In this document: piece after piece, positions 24,351 through 44,699 of the stretch
How positions within the stretch are numbered: position 1 is the stretch's first letter
How the letters are laid out: each line of letters opens with the position of its first letter
From: Mytilus trossulus
Taxonomy: Eukaryota; Mollusca; Bivalvia; Mytilida; Mytilidae
DNA length: 64,000 nt
Assembly (NCBI RefSeq): GCF_036588685.1
Contig: NC_086384.1
Location: 51,859,445 to 51,923,444, forward strand
Direction of reading: 5' to 3'
Made by a program: the position numbers and the translations under genes
The notes under the pieces: model-generated
The model's database searches: none
What the model was told of the DNA's origin: nothing
What the model saw: the letters and a program-made list of their open reading frames with translations, nothing else

Positions 24351-26204
24351 ACAAGAGGCTCTCAAGAGCCTGAATCGCTCACCTTAATTCTTTTGGTCAT
24401 ATCTCTCATCAATGATTGTTTTGGCTTTTCAATTTATTTAAATGTTCTTTGGATCGTCCTATTTTCCTCAAAAGCCAAAAAAATAATCATTTTCTCCTAT
24501 GTTCTATTTTAGCCATAGGAGCTATGTTTCTTGACATACAAGGAAATAAAATATAAAATTTATACTAGATACTCTGAAACTCATTTAGCCTAAGTTTGGC
24601 TGAAATTGATACAGCAGTTTCAAAGGAGAAGATTTTTTAAAGTAAGTCAACATGATGAATAAATTGTGAATTAAAGGGCAATAACTCCTTAAGGGGTCAA
24701 TTGACAATTTTGGTCAAATTGACTTATTTTAGATCTTACTTTGCTGAACATTATTGCTGTTTACAGTTTATCTCTATCTATAATAATATTCAAGATAATA
24801 AACAAAAACAGAAAAATTTCCTTAAAATTATTAATTCAGGGGCAGCAACCCAACAACAGGTTGTCTGATTCATCTGAAAATTGCAGGGCAGATAGATCTT
24901 GACCTGATAAACAATATTACCCCATGTCAGATTTGCTCTAAATGCTTTGGTTTTTGAGTTATAAGCCAAAAACTGCATTTGACCCCTATGTTCTATTTTT
25001 AGCAATGGCAACCATGTTTGTTGAAAGATCAAAACTTTGGATACAATTTACAAACTAGATACCCTAAGGAACATTCAGTTAAAGTTTGGAAGTATTTGGC
25101 CCAGTAGTTTCAGAGGAGAAGATTTTTGTAAAAGATTACTAAGATTTACAAAAAATGGTTAAAAATTGACTATAATGGGCAATAACTCCTAAAGGGGTCA
25201 ACTGACCATTTTCGTCATGTTGACTTATTTGTAAATCTTTCTTTGCTGAACATTATTGCTGTTAACAGTTTATCTCTATCTGTAATAATATTCAAGATAA
25301 TAACCAAAAACAGCAAAATTTCCTTAAAATTACCAATTCAGGGGCAGTAACCTTACAACAGGTTGTCTGATTTATCTGAAAATTACAGGGCGGATAGATT
25401 TTGACCTGATAAACAATATTACCCATGTCAGATTTGCTCTAAATGCTTTGGTTTTTGAGTTATAAGCCAAAAACTGCATTTGACCCCTATGTTCTATTTT
25501 TAGCAATGGCGACCATGTCTGTTGATAGATCAAAGTTTCAGATACAATTTACAAACTAGATACCCTAAGGAACATTCAGTTAAAGTTTGGAAGTAGTTGG
25601 CCCAGTAGTTTCAGAGAAGATTTTTGTAAAAGATTACTAAGATTTACGAAAAATGGTTAAAAATTGCCTATAAAGGGCAATAACTCCTAAAGGGGTCAAC
25701 TGACCATTTCCGTCATGTTAACTTATTTGTAGATCTTACTTTGCTGAACATTATTGCTGTGTACAGTTTATCTCTATCTATAATAATATCCAAGATTATA
25801 ACCAAAAACAGCAAAATTTCCTTAAAATTACCAATTCAGGGGCAGTAACCCAACAACGGGTTGTCGGATTCATCTGAAAATTTAATGGCAGATAGATCTT
25901 GACATGATCAACAATTTTACCCTGTCAGATTTGCTCTAAATGCTTTGGTTTTTGAGTTATAGGCCAAAAACTGCATTTGACCCCATGTTCTATTTTTAGC
26001 AATGGCGACCATGTTTGTTGATAGATCAAAACTTCGGATACAATTTATAAACTAGATACCTTCAGGAACATTCATATAAAGTTTGGAAGTATTTGGCCCA
26101 GTAGTTTCAGAGGAGAAGATTCTTGAAATAGTTTACGATGACAGACGGCGGTGGACGCCAAGTGATGGCATAAGCTCACTTGGCCCTTTGGGCCAGGTGA
26201 GCTA
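24351..26204. mobile_element. Composite repeat, about three ~500-bp units with inverted ends
   Basis: The left end is ACAAGAGGCTCTCAAGAGCC..CGCTCACCT and the right end AGCTCACTTGGCCC..GGCCAGGTGAGCT, sharing GCTCACCT/AGGTGAGC in inverted order. Between them, units at about 24670-25165, 25170-25665 and 25670-26150 share GGGCAATAACTCCT, GCTGAACATTATTGCTGT, TTTGAGTTATA..GCCAAAAACTGC and CCCAGTAGTTTCAGAG. I recognise this as a widespread bivalve repeat. Short flanking inverted copies of ATATGACCAAAAGAA (24329 and 24388) add another hairpin. No coding capacity; an 80-codon frame at 24790-25032 is chance. Confidence 0.75.
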
Positions 26205-26209
26205 AAAAT

Positions 26210-27740
26210 AGCTGATTTTATTTGCGGTCAACTTTTCTCGAAGGAGTGAGAACCTGTTTCTTTATAATTTCACTCAATCCAGAGGGAGTTCATATTTCAA
26301 ACCTTCATACATGCAGACTCTGCCTAATGAAACAATTGTTCATTTTTTTCACTCCTCAATTATTATATCCATGAAATATATGCAGGTGGGTATTAGGCAA
26401 ATAAATAGCCATTGATCAATGCTTTGAGAAAAAGGCAAACCATTGTAGGAATGAAAAACAAGATGATTTTGTACATGTTTTAATGTTATCTCATATTTGT
26501 ACAAGTATCATGAATGTGAAATATATTATATATACATATTATAAAATCATACTTAATTACTTTAATTATGCTGTAGCTAGTTAACAATCACTTAATAAGG
26601 CAGTAACACAATTTGTCATATTTAGAGTTATCTTTTCTACAAATAGTCTGAAAGCAGTAATCTCCCCATGAAGAAAAAGAAACCATGATTGCTAATTTAT
26701 ATTTTTAAGAACCTGTGATAGAATCAGAAAATATGTCATGATAATTCAAATGAAGGTAAAACTTAACATCAATAACAAGTTTTAAAATCAGGTTTACTTA
26801 GACATTAATATTTTGGAAAGACTATTTCAATCATGTCCTTTTTCAGGTGACTAAGACAAATGACATCATAAATTCGTGTGAACTGTTATTTGTACAATAT
26901 AGACAACTGTTGCAAGGTAAACAGAAGTTTTCTTCAAACTGAACCAGTACCTTCAATAACCCTTGATAATTTCTTTGAAAGAAAGCAAAAAATTCAAAAA
27001 GTTGTTTTTTTTCATTTCAGAAGAATTTTATTAAACTTCAAATAAAAATTACTTTTTAAATTAGAGATATTTTTACAGCAATATCTTAAGAGTTATTTCC
27101 TCCTAGATGACCAGCATCTATATTTTTAAACTGTTCAAGTACAATTTCACCAGAAAATATTTAGATAATTGTAAATAAATAAGCGTTCATTTATGTTAAT
27201 TCGAAAAGTTAAATCTTTAGTCACAACTTCCATAATATCACTTATGAAAAAAAATTGGCAGAAGTGCCATCATCATGTATGTTTACAAAATATTCTATTT
27301 ACTGACTTGTAATTACCATAGACTGTTGCCAAGGAAAACAATATTACCTATGTCTGTTGCCAAGGAAAACAATGAGACAGTAAAAAGTGAAAGCACATTT
27401 TAATTTTCCCATAGGCAAATGATTTTTTTATGTTTTTTTTGTGTAAAAAGTGTTAGGCTAAGCCATATCATTACAAGGCAAGCTAGCAAATGTCAATGCT
27501 GTCCTTTTGGAAAGTGGATTTTGAAAAATTGTCAATCCCTGAAAATGCTTAAGTCTTTTTATTCATAAATAATAACACATGCTTCTATAATAAGAGCAAC
27601 CAAATGCTACCATGATTAATATCCTTAACCTATTTCTTTGCTACAAATTCGTATAATATATATTATTTTTCCACATATTTTTCCCTCAACATAATCAATA
27701 ACTTTTAAACTGCCTGTTGGGTTCTCTTTCTTCACCAATT
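26210..27740. other. Sequence beyond the 3' end of CAPZB
   Basis: No exon was recognised. A 32-bp direct duplication (GTTGCCAAGGAAAACAAT at 27325 and 27357) is the only local feature. The part near 27740 may be CAPZB 3'UTR. Confidence 0.4.
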
Positions 27741-27746
27741 TCCAAT

Positions 27747-27752
27747 TTTATT
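27747..27752 (-). terminator. CAPZB: Candidate polyadenylation signal of CAPZB
   Basis: AATAAA on the minus strand, about 130 bp after the stop codon. AT-rich DNA gives such hexamers often, so this is only a candidate. Others lie further downstream. Confidence 0.3.
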
Positions 27753-27883
27753 TTTTTTTCAATATCAAAAACTTTGCAAATTAATGAAGCAAAAAAACAA
27801 TTTTGCACCATTTCCTTTTAATACAGTTTGTTGCACCATCTGGTGCCCATAAAAATTGTCTGCGCTAATAATTGTATGTATCA

Positions 27884-35625
<7,742 letters not shown>

Positions 35626-37567
35626 CTAAGGACAACAAAAAGTATAAGTTTATTTCTAACATACATTTGTACAATCCTTATAAATAGCCTTGGTTGGTCA
35701 GGATTTGATTTTAAATGATTGGATTTTTTCTGTTTTTTGCTTATGTTCACAATTTGTCTGAGTTTGACACTGTTTCATACTCTTAAATGCAAAATAAAAG
35801 TACAAAAATGTACATGTGTGTATGCAGTAATCTGAGTGACATTTTGATATTTGTCATTACTGGACTTCAAAGATGTTTCCTCAAAATTTTCAAGTCAAAA
35901 TTAATAGTCTTTAGAAAAGATTAAGAAAATGTCAGAAGTATTAGAAAAGTGAATACTGCATGACATCAAAAAGTTCCAAGTGTCACAAATACATTTTTAC
36001 ATGTACACCATTTTGGAAATTTACACCTGTTTATAAACCATGTTAACAGAGAATCTGCACCTCTTGAACTACTTATGCGAGTCATACAACAATCACTTTT
36101 CGTTTTACATTTTGTTTTTTTTCCAAATAATTATGACATCTTGAAAGACTTTTATACTTTTTAGTTCGACACCTTACATAACGCTGAACTCATATTTAAG
36201 TTGAAATTAAGAGGGAATTTTCTGCTTTAATAAAACTCTTGAGTCAATTTTTCCCGCAGATACTCCAATTGAGTATAAAATACATTTTTGCACTATATTC
36301 CGTAAATTTTTACATACCTGAATTTCTGGATAATATAAACAAAGGTTTCAGAAATTGAGTCTGTCAAACTTTTCAGAGTATGGTGCAAAAATTCATTTAA
36401 TACTCTTCTTAAAAATCAGTTTCAAACGTTTTAAATAAAACAGAAGAAAATCATCCACCTTAGATGTAACTTTTTTATCATTAAGAAAGAGAATTATTTG
36501 ACTAAATTTGCACAAACACATAAAAGGTAAGAATTTGAAAATACAGAAAATTTATAGCCTTCATTCAATCAAAATTGAATGGCAATGAATGGTGAAATTG
36601 GGTCTCACAGTTGAGAGCAATATCCAACCCAAAAAGGTGGCTTCGGTAATATGACGTTGATGAATTATTATTTGGACTATTTTCAGTTATGATGTTAAAT
36701 TATTCCAGATCCTTTGGTTTTGTGATGTCCAGTAATGGCAGATGAATAGCAATCTAGTATCAAGTGTTGCAGACTCTCTAATAGGGTTCATGGGGAAGAC
36801 GGCAAGTGTAAACAACCATTTTAGTCCATTTGTTATTAAATGAACTTTGAGATATTGTACATGTCTTGTTACAATCGCCAATAAAGTTGTATTTGGCCAA
36901 ACATTTATTACACAACAATGTTTATTTATAGTACAATCAACTGTTTCAAGCATGCACAATGTATATATGTTCTGATATTCTGAATCTGAAACACATTGAA
37001 CGATATTGGGTAATCCGCCCTCTTTTGAGAAACTTCGCTTAAATGTCACTCAAATTTTGCTAGAAGTAAATACTGATTGAAACATATGGAGTATAAATAT
37101 TATATTTTCGATCTATAACAGTATAAACATTTATGCAAACCATTTTGTGGAGATAATACTCAAATCTTTTGATTCAGGAAGCAAGAGTTCGTAGAAATGG
37201 CCTCTACATCCGGGACAGCCTTAACTGGTGTACAAGAGAGCAAGCATAAAAGAAAAAGAATTTAACCGGATATCAGTAATGGGTCAGTACAAAATGCAGC
37301 ATCGGAATGGATTTAATTTGTCACCGTTTTCAGTTTTGCACAAATAAAAAAAATCAACGTTCAAAAGATTTATTAAAGACTAATAAAAAAAAATAATGAA
37401 ATATTAGCGATGATTTTAATGTCCGTCAGGACATTAGCGTAACCGTGAAAATCACATGAAATTTTTTTCACAAGAAATATTCACATGCATTTTTAAAATA
37501 CAGTACAGTATATCATATAAATTCATGACAAATTATAAAAATTCCGTGAGATTCATGTGAAATTCTA

Positions 37568-37650
37568 GTCCAAATAATTATGACGTCTGGCAAGTCGTAG
37601 GAAGGCGTCCCAGAAAAACATACCAGACGTCATAATTGTTTGGACTGCTA
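37568..37650. repeat. Inverted repeat, GTCCAAATAATTATGACGTCTGG
   Basis: Arms GTCCAAATAATTATGACGTC and its near complement GACGTCATAATTGTTTGGAC close on about 35 bp. Related half-sites at 36118 (CCAAATAATTATGACATCTTG) and 36665 (inverted) suggest that it is the edge of a larger element. Confidence 0.5.
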
Positions 37651-37793
37651 AAAAACACATCGTTGACGGATGTTTCGGCAACTAGCTGCTTCAGTTTGTA
37701 CTGGGGGGAAACGACAAAGTAGACAAGGACAGAGGAAAAAATAAAAGAAATGATTCTATTTTAAAATAAATATAGATTCTTACACTGCAACAA

Positions 37794-37916
37794 GTGTATT
37801 ACAATATTTCTCCACTCTCGACAGTTAAATTTTATTATTTAAAGCGCGAGGCTTGCCGAGACCTTTAAATAATAAAATTTACTGAACTGTCGAGAGTGGA
37901 GAAATATCGTAATACA
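37794..37916. mobile_element. Long foldback (hairpin) element
   Basis: TGTATTACAATATTTCTCCA pairs with TGGAGAAATATCGTAATACA, and AATTTTATTATTTAAAG with CTTTAAATAATAAAATT. The loop is GCGAGGCTTGCCGAGA. Arms of about 50 bp with few mismatches; no coding content. Confidence 0.75.
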
Positions 37917-38746
37917 CGAGTTATCGTGTCGGAATCTGTTTCTCTAATGCTTTTTATCGTTCTTTTTCAAAGATTTTCAGAAAATTGTGCTCTTTATATG
38001 CGACGTCATCAGGCAAGGTCGCCTTTTTTCATGACGTCACAATAGAAAAATTGAGAGGAAAACAAAACATTTCGACGTCATAATCAAATTTCGACTTATC
38101 ATTTGCCGAGAAAAGATTTTTCACTAGTGAGGAGAACTATTTTTCTCACACCGGTCAGGAAATGTGAAAATAGCACAAAAATTAGAGAAATAAAAATATC
38201 AGATAAGAGCACAAAAATATAAATTTGATTATTTAAATGAAGGGTTAATGTCTTTTATAGCTGATAATGATTATGCGCCGGTAAGGGCTTTGTTCATTGT
38301 TGAAGGCCGTGCGGTAACATATAGTTGTTGATTTCTGTGTCATTTTGACCTGTAAGACGTGTGGAGAGTTGTCTCATTGGCAATCATACCCGTGACATCT
38401 TGGTTTTTTTTTTATATATAAGACAGTCCAATATGCCACGACTCATGTTAACCGAGATTTGTTTTCCTCTGGTTTCTCTCTGTCGATTTATGACTTTCGA
38501 ACAGCGGTATAATATTGTTGCCTTTATAATATTTATCCATAATTCATGCAAATTCAAAATCATAGTTTTCAAAAATAGTATATTTAGAGTTATCTTTCTT
38601 AGAACCATAGAGGAATCAAGTTGGAGTGTAAATGGCTTCAGAGATAAATGCAGAGATGATCAAATATGAGACAACTAATGCTTAGAATAGGAAAGTTCAA
38701 ATTTGCGAATCTGGACTTATCTCTTTTGTCAATATCCAGAAACTTT

Positions 38747-38806
38747 TCATGATAAGAGGCAGCTTTTCATGATAAGAGGCAACTTTTCATGATAATATCT
38801 GAAAAA
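38747..38806. repeat. Short tandem repeat, 24-bp unit, 3 copies
   Basis: CTTTTCATGATAAGAGGCA is repeated at 24-bp spacing with the last unit diverged. Confidence 0.7.
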
Positions 38807-38969
38807 GTCGATTTTCCATGTCCCCAACTTCACCAGCAATTATTTTTTTATTCAACCATCTTTTTTTGAAAATTTCAAGTTTCAGTATAAACTAAATTAT
38901 ATAATGCACCAACCCCTGACAATTAAACACTCATTCTTATATTTCTTCCAATAAAATATTGTAATTTAA

Positions 38970-40724
38970 CCCTCTTGCTGCCAAAGGGACATTTATGGCT
39001 TCTACACACAAATCTTGTTGATTGTGTAGAACGTCAATGGTTCATTGTAACGTCACAATACTCAGGGGCACTGACAACGTCAAAAGATGGCGACAAAAGG
39101 ACGATTTTGGCGGGAATGAAGCAATCTGAATAAAATGCTTTAAAAGCATACTTAAAACGGATGTCAAGAAATGATACAGGATCATAAGCTTGTTAGTACT
39201 AATACACCAACTTATTTAACGTGTTTACTAATTATCTAGTTCGTCATTTTCATGTAAAATGTTGCATTCTTTCGACAAATTTGTTTTACGTTTTTTCGTA
39301 CATCTATCAATCAGAATATCTCATATAATAATCGTATTCCTAATAAGTAATCATAAAAAAGGCAACTGTTATACTTGATTACGCGAAATATTAATATTCA
39401 GTCGCAATACACGCTTTATTTAAGAGAACTGGATAATTTATTTAGGACCGTGACTCAAATGCCGCGATTGAAATCTCACTTAAGATTTTTTGTTTGTAAA
39501 AGTACACACGTGTTAACCGATGTACTTGTATTGTCATACGATATTTCAATACATTTTAAACCCGTTTCATCATGGAAGCACTGACTTAAAAATATTCATT
39601 TTCATTCGAAATGGGGATGTTAAATTAGTAGTAGACACAATATTTTCTATTCCTATCATATATATTATAATCGATATCCTTTCCCAGTGACAACCTCTAT
39701 TTTCTCGCATTCATCACAGATCTTTTACTTTATAGGACCCACTGAGCAATATATTTATTGTATATTGAATTTCAGACGTCCTTAACATTGCATGAAATAT
39801 TTGCCACTGAACGTTGAGAAGAGAACAATTTATAAATTAACAGATTTTAAAGATATTTCGTATATGTCAATTACAGTGTGTACTTTATCATAGTCAATGA
39901 AAATGAATAATTATTGATTCAGGTTCACTTGTAGACAAAAGAAATTTATTTTAGAGAATTTCTTCCCTCGTTTTTACTGGGTTTTTATTATTCGTATTCT
40001 CTAAAATTTTGAGCAATAAGCGGTCAACATAATAATAATAAACATGATAAAAAAATAAGCAAAATGAATATGGATAGTGATTTTATGCCTACCAAAACAA
40101 GGATTGAAATGAAAATTTTAATCTGCCACGTTTGATACTTTACAACAAGGAGTAGTTCATAGAATGAGAACAGCTGCTCGGAGATTTTATTTATTTTTAT
40201 TTGTACACGCTTTGTTTTTGTTTTGTTTTCATTGGGTGCCGATGTTTTGCCGTTTATATAATGATTTGAGAGATTTTGTTTTCGGAAGTTACCAATTATA
40301 ACAAGGTTTACTAATAAAAAAACGAGAATAAATATATTTTAGTATTTTTTAGGTGGTAAAGAATCATTTATGCATTTTACTTGACAAGATAAAAGTTGCC
40401 TTCAAAGCTAGTATAGCAATTGGTATTTTCACTTTATTTTAAGACAAGAAAGATGAGAAAAAAACTTTATTTCAAGGTTAAAAGTTGTATTTTTAAATAA
40501 TGTTGTATTAAAAACATCGTTTATGACAATCTTAGAGCAATAACTTCCGTAAAACTACTTGTACATCGCTTTTCATAATTACGGCTACATTGACGCGGGA
40601 AAAACTATAGACGGCGGGAAAGTGCAGTTCTACAGAGAGGCACAAGTTTTGCAACGTCACAGATAAGAAACGTCAATATGCTTTTGGCGCGACAAAGCAA
40701 GAAAAAAACTCGGCAGCAAGAGGG
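38970..40724. mobile_element. piggyBac-type non-autonomous element
   Basis: Exact 13-bp terminal inverted repeats (CCCTCTTGCTGCC and GGCAGCAAGAGGG) are flanked by TTAA on both sides (38966-38969 and 40725-40728), the TTAA target and CCC..GGG ends of piggyBac elements. Subterminal stretches also show inverted similarity (GGCGGGAATG near 39109; CGGCGGGAAAG near 40611). The 1,755-bp interior is AT-rich with no transposase frame, so it would need a transposase in trans. Confidence 0.75.
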
Positions 40725-40939
40725 TTAAATATTCAACCCCCCCTAAAATCATGTTGTCCCCTGTGTTTTTTGGAAAACTAAATCATTCAAATAATATCCA
40801 AATTAATTAAACAGGCGTCCGATTCTCACATATATGATAAATTATATAATAAACTTGCCCTTAATTTGTCTTTTTATATTACAACTATAGCATGTAATAA
40901 AATTTTGCAAATTTTAAGACACAAAAAAATTGTCCCCAG

Positions 40940-41970
40940 AGGTGATTTCCCTCCTGTTACCACTGAGTTTTTTTTACCTGTGGAAACGTTTACAAGACCA
41001 ATAGTTATTTTCCCATTATGTATTATGAAGAGCATCATTTCCTGAATGCATTAGTACAAAAAAAATAGTTGAAAAGGTGGCCAGGTTTGAACATTCAAGC
41101 CCATCCAAGGTAAGAATTCATAGAAAAATACTTATTGGTGTTCCATCCTGTTATAGCCTTTTCTTCCACTTTCTGAGAATATTTTTAAGTGTGCACCACA
41201 ATATTAAGTGTGTTTTTATATCATCTTTTTAAAAGTTATAGGACACAGGAAATACACTTACATTTAATGTGATAAAAAGGACAAAAACTATCGCGTAATT
41301 CCTTTCTGTTACGTTCTGTCATGTTACCTGATAAAAAGTAACAGCATAACCATCATTAGTAACAGGAAGGATATTCAAGACATTTTCACTGAAGAATCGA
41401 AGAGTTAATCTACGATATGTCAATCATTTCATTTAATATAAGTTATCACCACCATATCAAATAAATTTCAAAATAATATACAGTATATTGAATAACAAAA
41501 TAGGTTTTTTGCTTTTGATAACAGCAGAGAACATTGTGCAATTTAAGTATAGTAGATAGTAACAGAAAGGAATTATTTTAGAATTTTTCATTACCTAGGC
41601 AGATTTTTCATCTTGCAAATACAGTTTCAAAGACTAAATGACATTGTTTGCTGTTATCTTCCAATTGTGACCAATCTAAAATGATGTATTTTTCTTAAAC
41701 TTTAAAATAAAGCAGAAAAATTCTTTCTGTTACCAACTCTGTCCTGTTACCGTTGTCCTGTTACTCAAGATTCTTTCATGTTACCGACATACCGAACTAT
41801 ATTTAAGTATATTTCTAAACCTTTTGTATTGCAAATGTTAAAATCAATAATTGGCATTTGATAAACTATTGCAGGATATACTAGTAAACCACAAATTAAT
41901 GTCTTAAACTTATTCCTTATTCCCATTAGAAACTTTTTAAAATTGATTCCCTTTGGTAACAGGAAAGAAC
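40940..41970. repeat. Region dense in CTGTTAC/GTAACAG motifs
   Basis: CCTGTTACC or its complement recurs at about 40948, 41307, 41330, 41340, 41358, 41560, 41728, 41746, 41756, 41777 and 41957. The first (CCTCCTGTTACC) and last (GGTAACAGGAAAG) are in inverted orientation and could be element ends. No coding content. Confidence 0.4.
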
Positions 41971-41989
41971 TGGATTTTTTTGTACCATT

Positions 41990-42660
41990 TTTAAAATTGC
42001 CATTGTTTCCTTTTTAAACAATTGTTTGAATTACAGACAACAGTTCCTAGATCCCAAATGTGTGTTCTTCGATTTGTGCTATTGAAATACCCGGTTGAAA
42101 GAATTTTTTTTTGGTTTTTTCTTATTGCCAAAAAATCGACTTTTTCAGATATTGTCTCATATATGTGGAATCCAATAGGAGAAATCAGACGACATAATCT
42201 ATATATATATAGTATCACAGAATGTGTAGTTGAAGGAGAATGACAGTAGCTTCTTTTCGTTCTTCTGAGAGGCTTGTGTATATAAGTCGTCTTCTTATCA
42301 TGCTTACGAAAAAGACAAACCAACGAAAGGGCCATTGATTCCCTTAGGAATGCCAATTGGTGGTTGACCAACAAGTGCTCTAAATGTAACAGACATGTCT
42401 GACTCATAAGAAAAACCAAAACAGACATATATATTACTATTGTTAAAGTTTCAAAAATTGTTAAGTAAGAATCAAGTGTGTTTTTGAAAATTATGTTTTA
42501 CCTCTTCCTATGACAAGATAGTTGTTTTAAAATACTATTGTTGTAAAGGTTAGGGAAGTCAAATGTTTTCTAATGTGAAAGGATAGAGACTTAGAGTGTT
42601 CTTAATCTCTTATACATCGTTTTAAAGATCCACACCTGATTTCGTTTAAACATATATATT
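41990..42660 (-). pseudogene. Penelope-type reverse transcriptase remnant (central part)
   Basis: Minus-strand fragments match the RT at 51664-52242 after frame changes: VWIFK..YKRL, KTFDFPNLY near 42550, and VTFRALVGQPPIGIPKGING near 42380-42320, the usual GIPMGTN region altered. Stops and indels are frequent. A 145-codon frame at 41991-42428 overlaps this in part but is not the RT frame throughout. Confidence 0.55.
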
Positions 42661-42790
42661 TAATGAAATCTACAAGGGTGTCTTTTACTTCAGGCATATA
42701 TTACCTTAGCTGTCTTTGGCAAAACTGTTTTGGTCCTTAATTGTCTTCAACTTCGTGCTTTATTTTGGCCATTTTTACACTTTTGGATTC

Positions 42791-42836
42791 GAGCGTCACT
42801 GATGAGTCTTTTGTAGACGAAACGCGCGTCTGGCGA
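42791..42836 (+). ncRNA. Hammerhead ribozyme motif, intact core
   Basis: GCGTCA, CTGATGA, stem II GTC/GAC with a TTTTGTA loop, GAAA, ACGCGCGT, TC, then TGGCG for stem I. All invariant positions are present. The flanking carrier repeat covers about 42700-42880. Confidence 0.75.
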
Positions 42837-42951
42837 ATATACAAAATTTAGTCCTGGTATCTATGACGCTCTCTTAACACGGGACAGCCATTTATGGTAC
42901 CCTTCCGACGGACAATCATCGTCTCAAGTCCATACTCGCACATGGTATTAA

Positions 42952-43673
42952 GGTAGCACAATACAAAGATTTTTTTACTTCCAATCACTAACCTTTCAAT
43001 TGCTGTAACTTTCTTATGAAGGCATAGAAAATAATAAAAGAGGTATATATAGATAGATAAAATATTAATCTTTTAAATATATGCAATATTTTTATTATGC
43101 AATCATTATGTAATCAATTATTATGCAATTAGTGGCAAAATCTGGGTAAGTTCACTTAAATGAATTTAGCTCTATCATCTCTTTAACTATACAAAAATTT
43201 TTAACGAAATCTTAATCAACACATCATGGGCTTCAAAAGGGTGTCTCAGATTGTCTCTATGGTATTCCATTCTCTCATAAATCTCTAATTAGTGTAAACA
43301 TCCTAACCACATAAACAAGATAATGTTTAATTAGGTGTAAAATTTGTTCTATACATTCTATCTGAAATCTGAGACACCCTTTTGTAGATAATGGCCATAG
43401 GAACAACATATAATAAAATCAACCCTCTAGGGATACCTATGCAGAAGCTAATTTCATTTGAAAGTGGAAATTTGGTGAAAAATATTTTAGACACAGTTAA
43501 CATTATAATTGGTTACATAATTGTTGCATAATACTAACATTGCATTAATTTGAAAGAGTAATCTGTTAGCTATCCAAAACTACCACTTTTATAAATTTTC
43601 AAGCATTATTAAGAAAGTAACAGCATTTTAAAACTTGGGAGTTGGAGTTATAAAATCTTTGTATTGTGCTACC
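42952..43673. mobile_element. 722-bp DNA element with GGTAGCACAATACAAAGAT ends
   Basis: Terminal inverted repeats of about 24 bp (GGTAGCACAATACAAAGATT and AATCTTTGTATTGTGCTACC) are flanked by TTAA on both sides. A TTA or TTAA target duplication fits PIF/Harbinger-like elements. An internal inverted pair (AAAGGGTGTCTCAGAT at 43237 and ATCTGAGACACCCTTTT at 43366) makes the centre fold back. No open frame. Confidence 0.75.
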
Positions 43674-43750
43674 TTAAGGAAGCACCTGCCATCCATAGAG
43701 ATAATTACCCTGAAAGGACGTTCCCGTTGCTGATTCTTTTTTTTTTAATT

Positions 43751-43780
43751 TACAAAAGACTCATCAGTTGCACTCGAATT
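43751..43780 (-). ncRNA. Hammerhead fragment
   Basis: Only the CTGATGAGTC part and left flank remain; stem II closure, GAAA and stem III are missing. Flank 43780-43860 is carrier repeat. Confidence 0.5.
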
Positions 43781-43879
43781 AAAAATAGTTTAAAACAAAG
43801 GTAGATAAAGTACGAAGTTGAAGGGCGTTGAGGACTCTAAATTCCGAAAATTCTAGCAAATTCGTAGGGAAGACAATCG

Positions 43880-44460
43880 TTAGTATAAGAGTGCCCAATT
43901 CATTACCATGTAATTGAACGATCCAAATTCGACATATATGTTTATTCGATCTGCTTTATTGTCGTGTTGCTTGTGTAAATTTAAATCGGTAGGTTGCTTT
44001 CCAGGAAAAGGAGGGCGGGATTGTCGAACGACGATAATCGATAGGAACTTATTCATCTTAACATGTGAAACATATATTCCATAACGGTTGACCAACATGT
44101 GATATGGTCCTTAAAATTTTCGACGGGATACTATCAAGTTCCGCACTTTGAACTCTTGGTTTTAATAGCTTCATTGTAAACAGCAAACCTCTTTTAAGAA
44201 ATTAATGATATATATATAAGAAACGCAAAACCTGGAATATCGTACCAACTTGGAGATATATACTCCATATGCAAGGGTTGATGGAATATTGCTACATATA
44301 AATGTAAAGTTCACAATTGGGAAGCTGAAATCCTATACGTTGTCTTAAAGCTTTGCTTTGTTTTGACACTAATTGTAAATTTCTGTATGTTAGTCAAGAT
44401 ATGGAATAGACTTTAAATGTATCTGTTGTATTCGTTATTTATTGTAAGATGGAATAGATG
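43880..44460 (-). pseudogene. Penelope-type reverse transcriptase remnant (C-terminal part)
   Basis: Strongly diverged minus-strand counterpart of 51020-51360: segments corresponding to the YPTEL..D..SASYLDLHLE region, the AAPA-GVYI region and the RHH..VNRYGI region can be followed with frameshifts. It is a separate copy from 41990-42660, because order along the strand is reversed. Confidence 0.55.
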
Positions 44461-44699
44461 TGTTTAACAGATACTGCTTGAGGTACTGGCACATACCGTG
44501 TGTCGAACTTAAAAGTCGACGAGCCTCTGGGTTTCCTTTACCATGAATGTAACCCGGAGACTGACTATTTAATTGATGGTGATAATGAGCTGCAACCCAC
44601 GACCGGTTGCAGACGTAGGCAATGTGACCGATAGACATGCAATGACTATAATTACTGCTCTCACACTAGCATGACAAGGTCCATTTTAAACACCCCACA

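Noticed and set aside
36687-37049. 120-codon minus-strand frame upstream of CAPZB
   Set aside because: No recognisable domain, no splice context, and low-complexity composition typical of AT-rich DNA.
41991-42428. 145-codon minus-strand frame as a gene
   Set aside because: The stretch is a decayed RT remnant; the frame matches the RT only in part and includes unrelated sequence.
43895-43915. ATG followed by GTAATG on the minus strand as the missing CAPZB first exon
   Set aside because: It fits the required ATG-then-donor pattern, but it lies in an RT remnant and nothing else supports it; such matches are frequent by chance.
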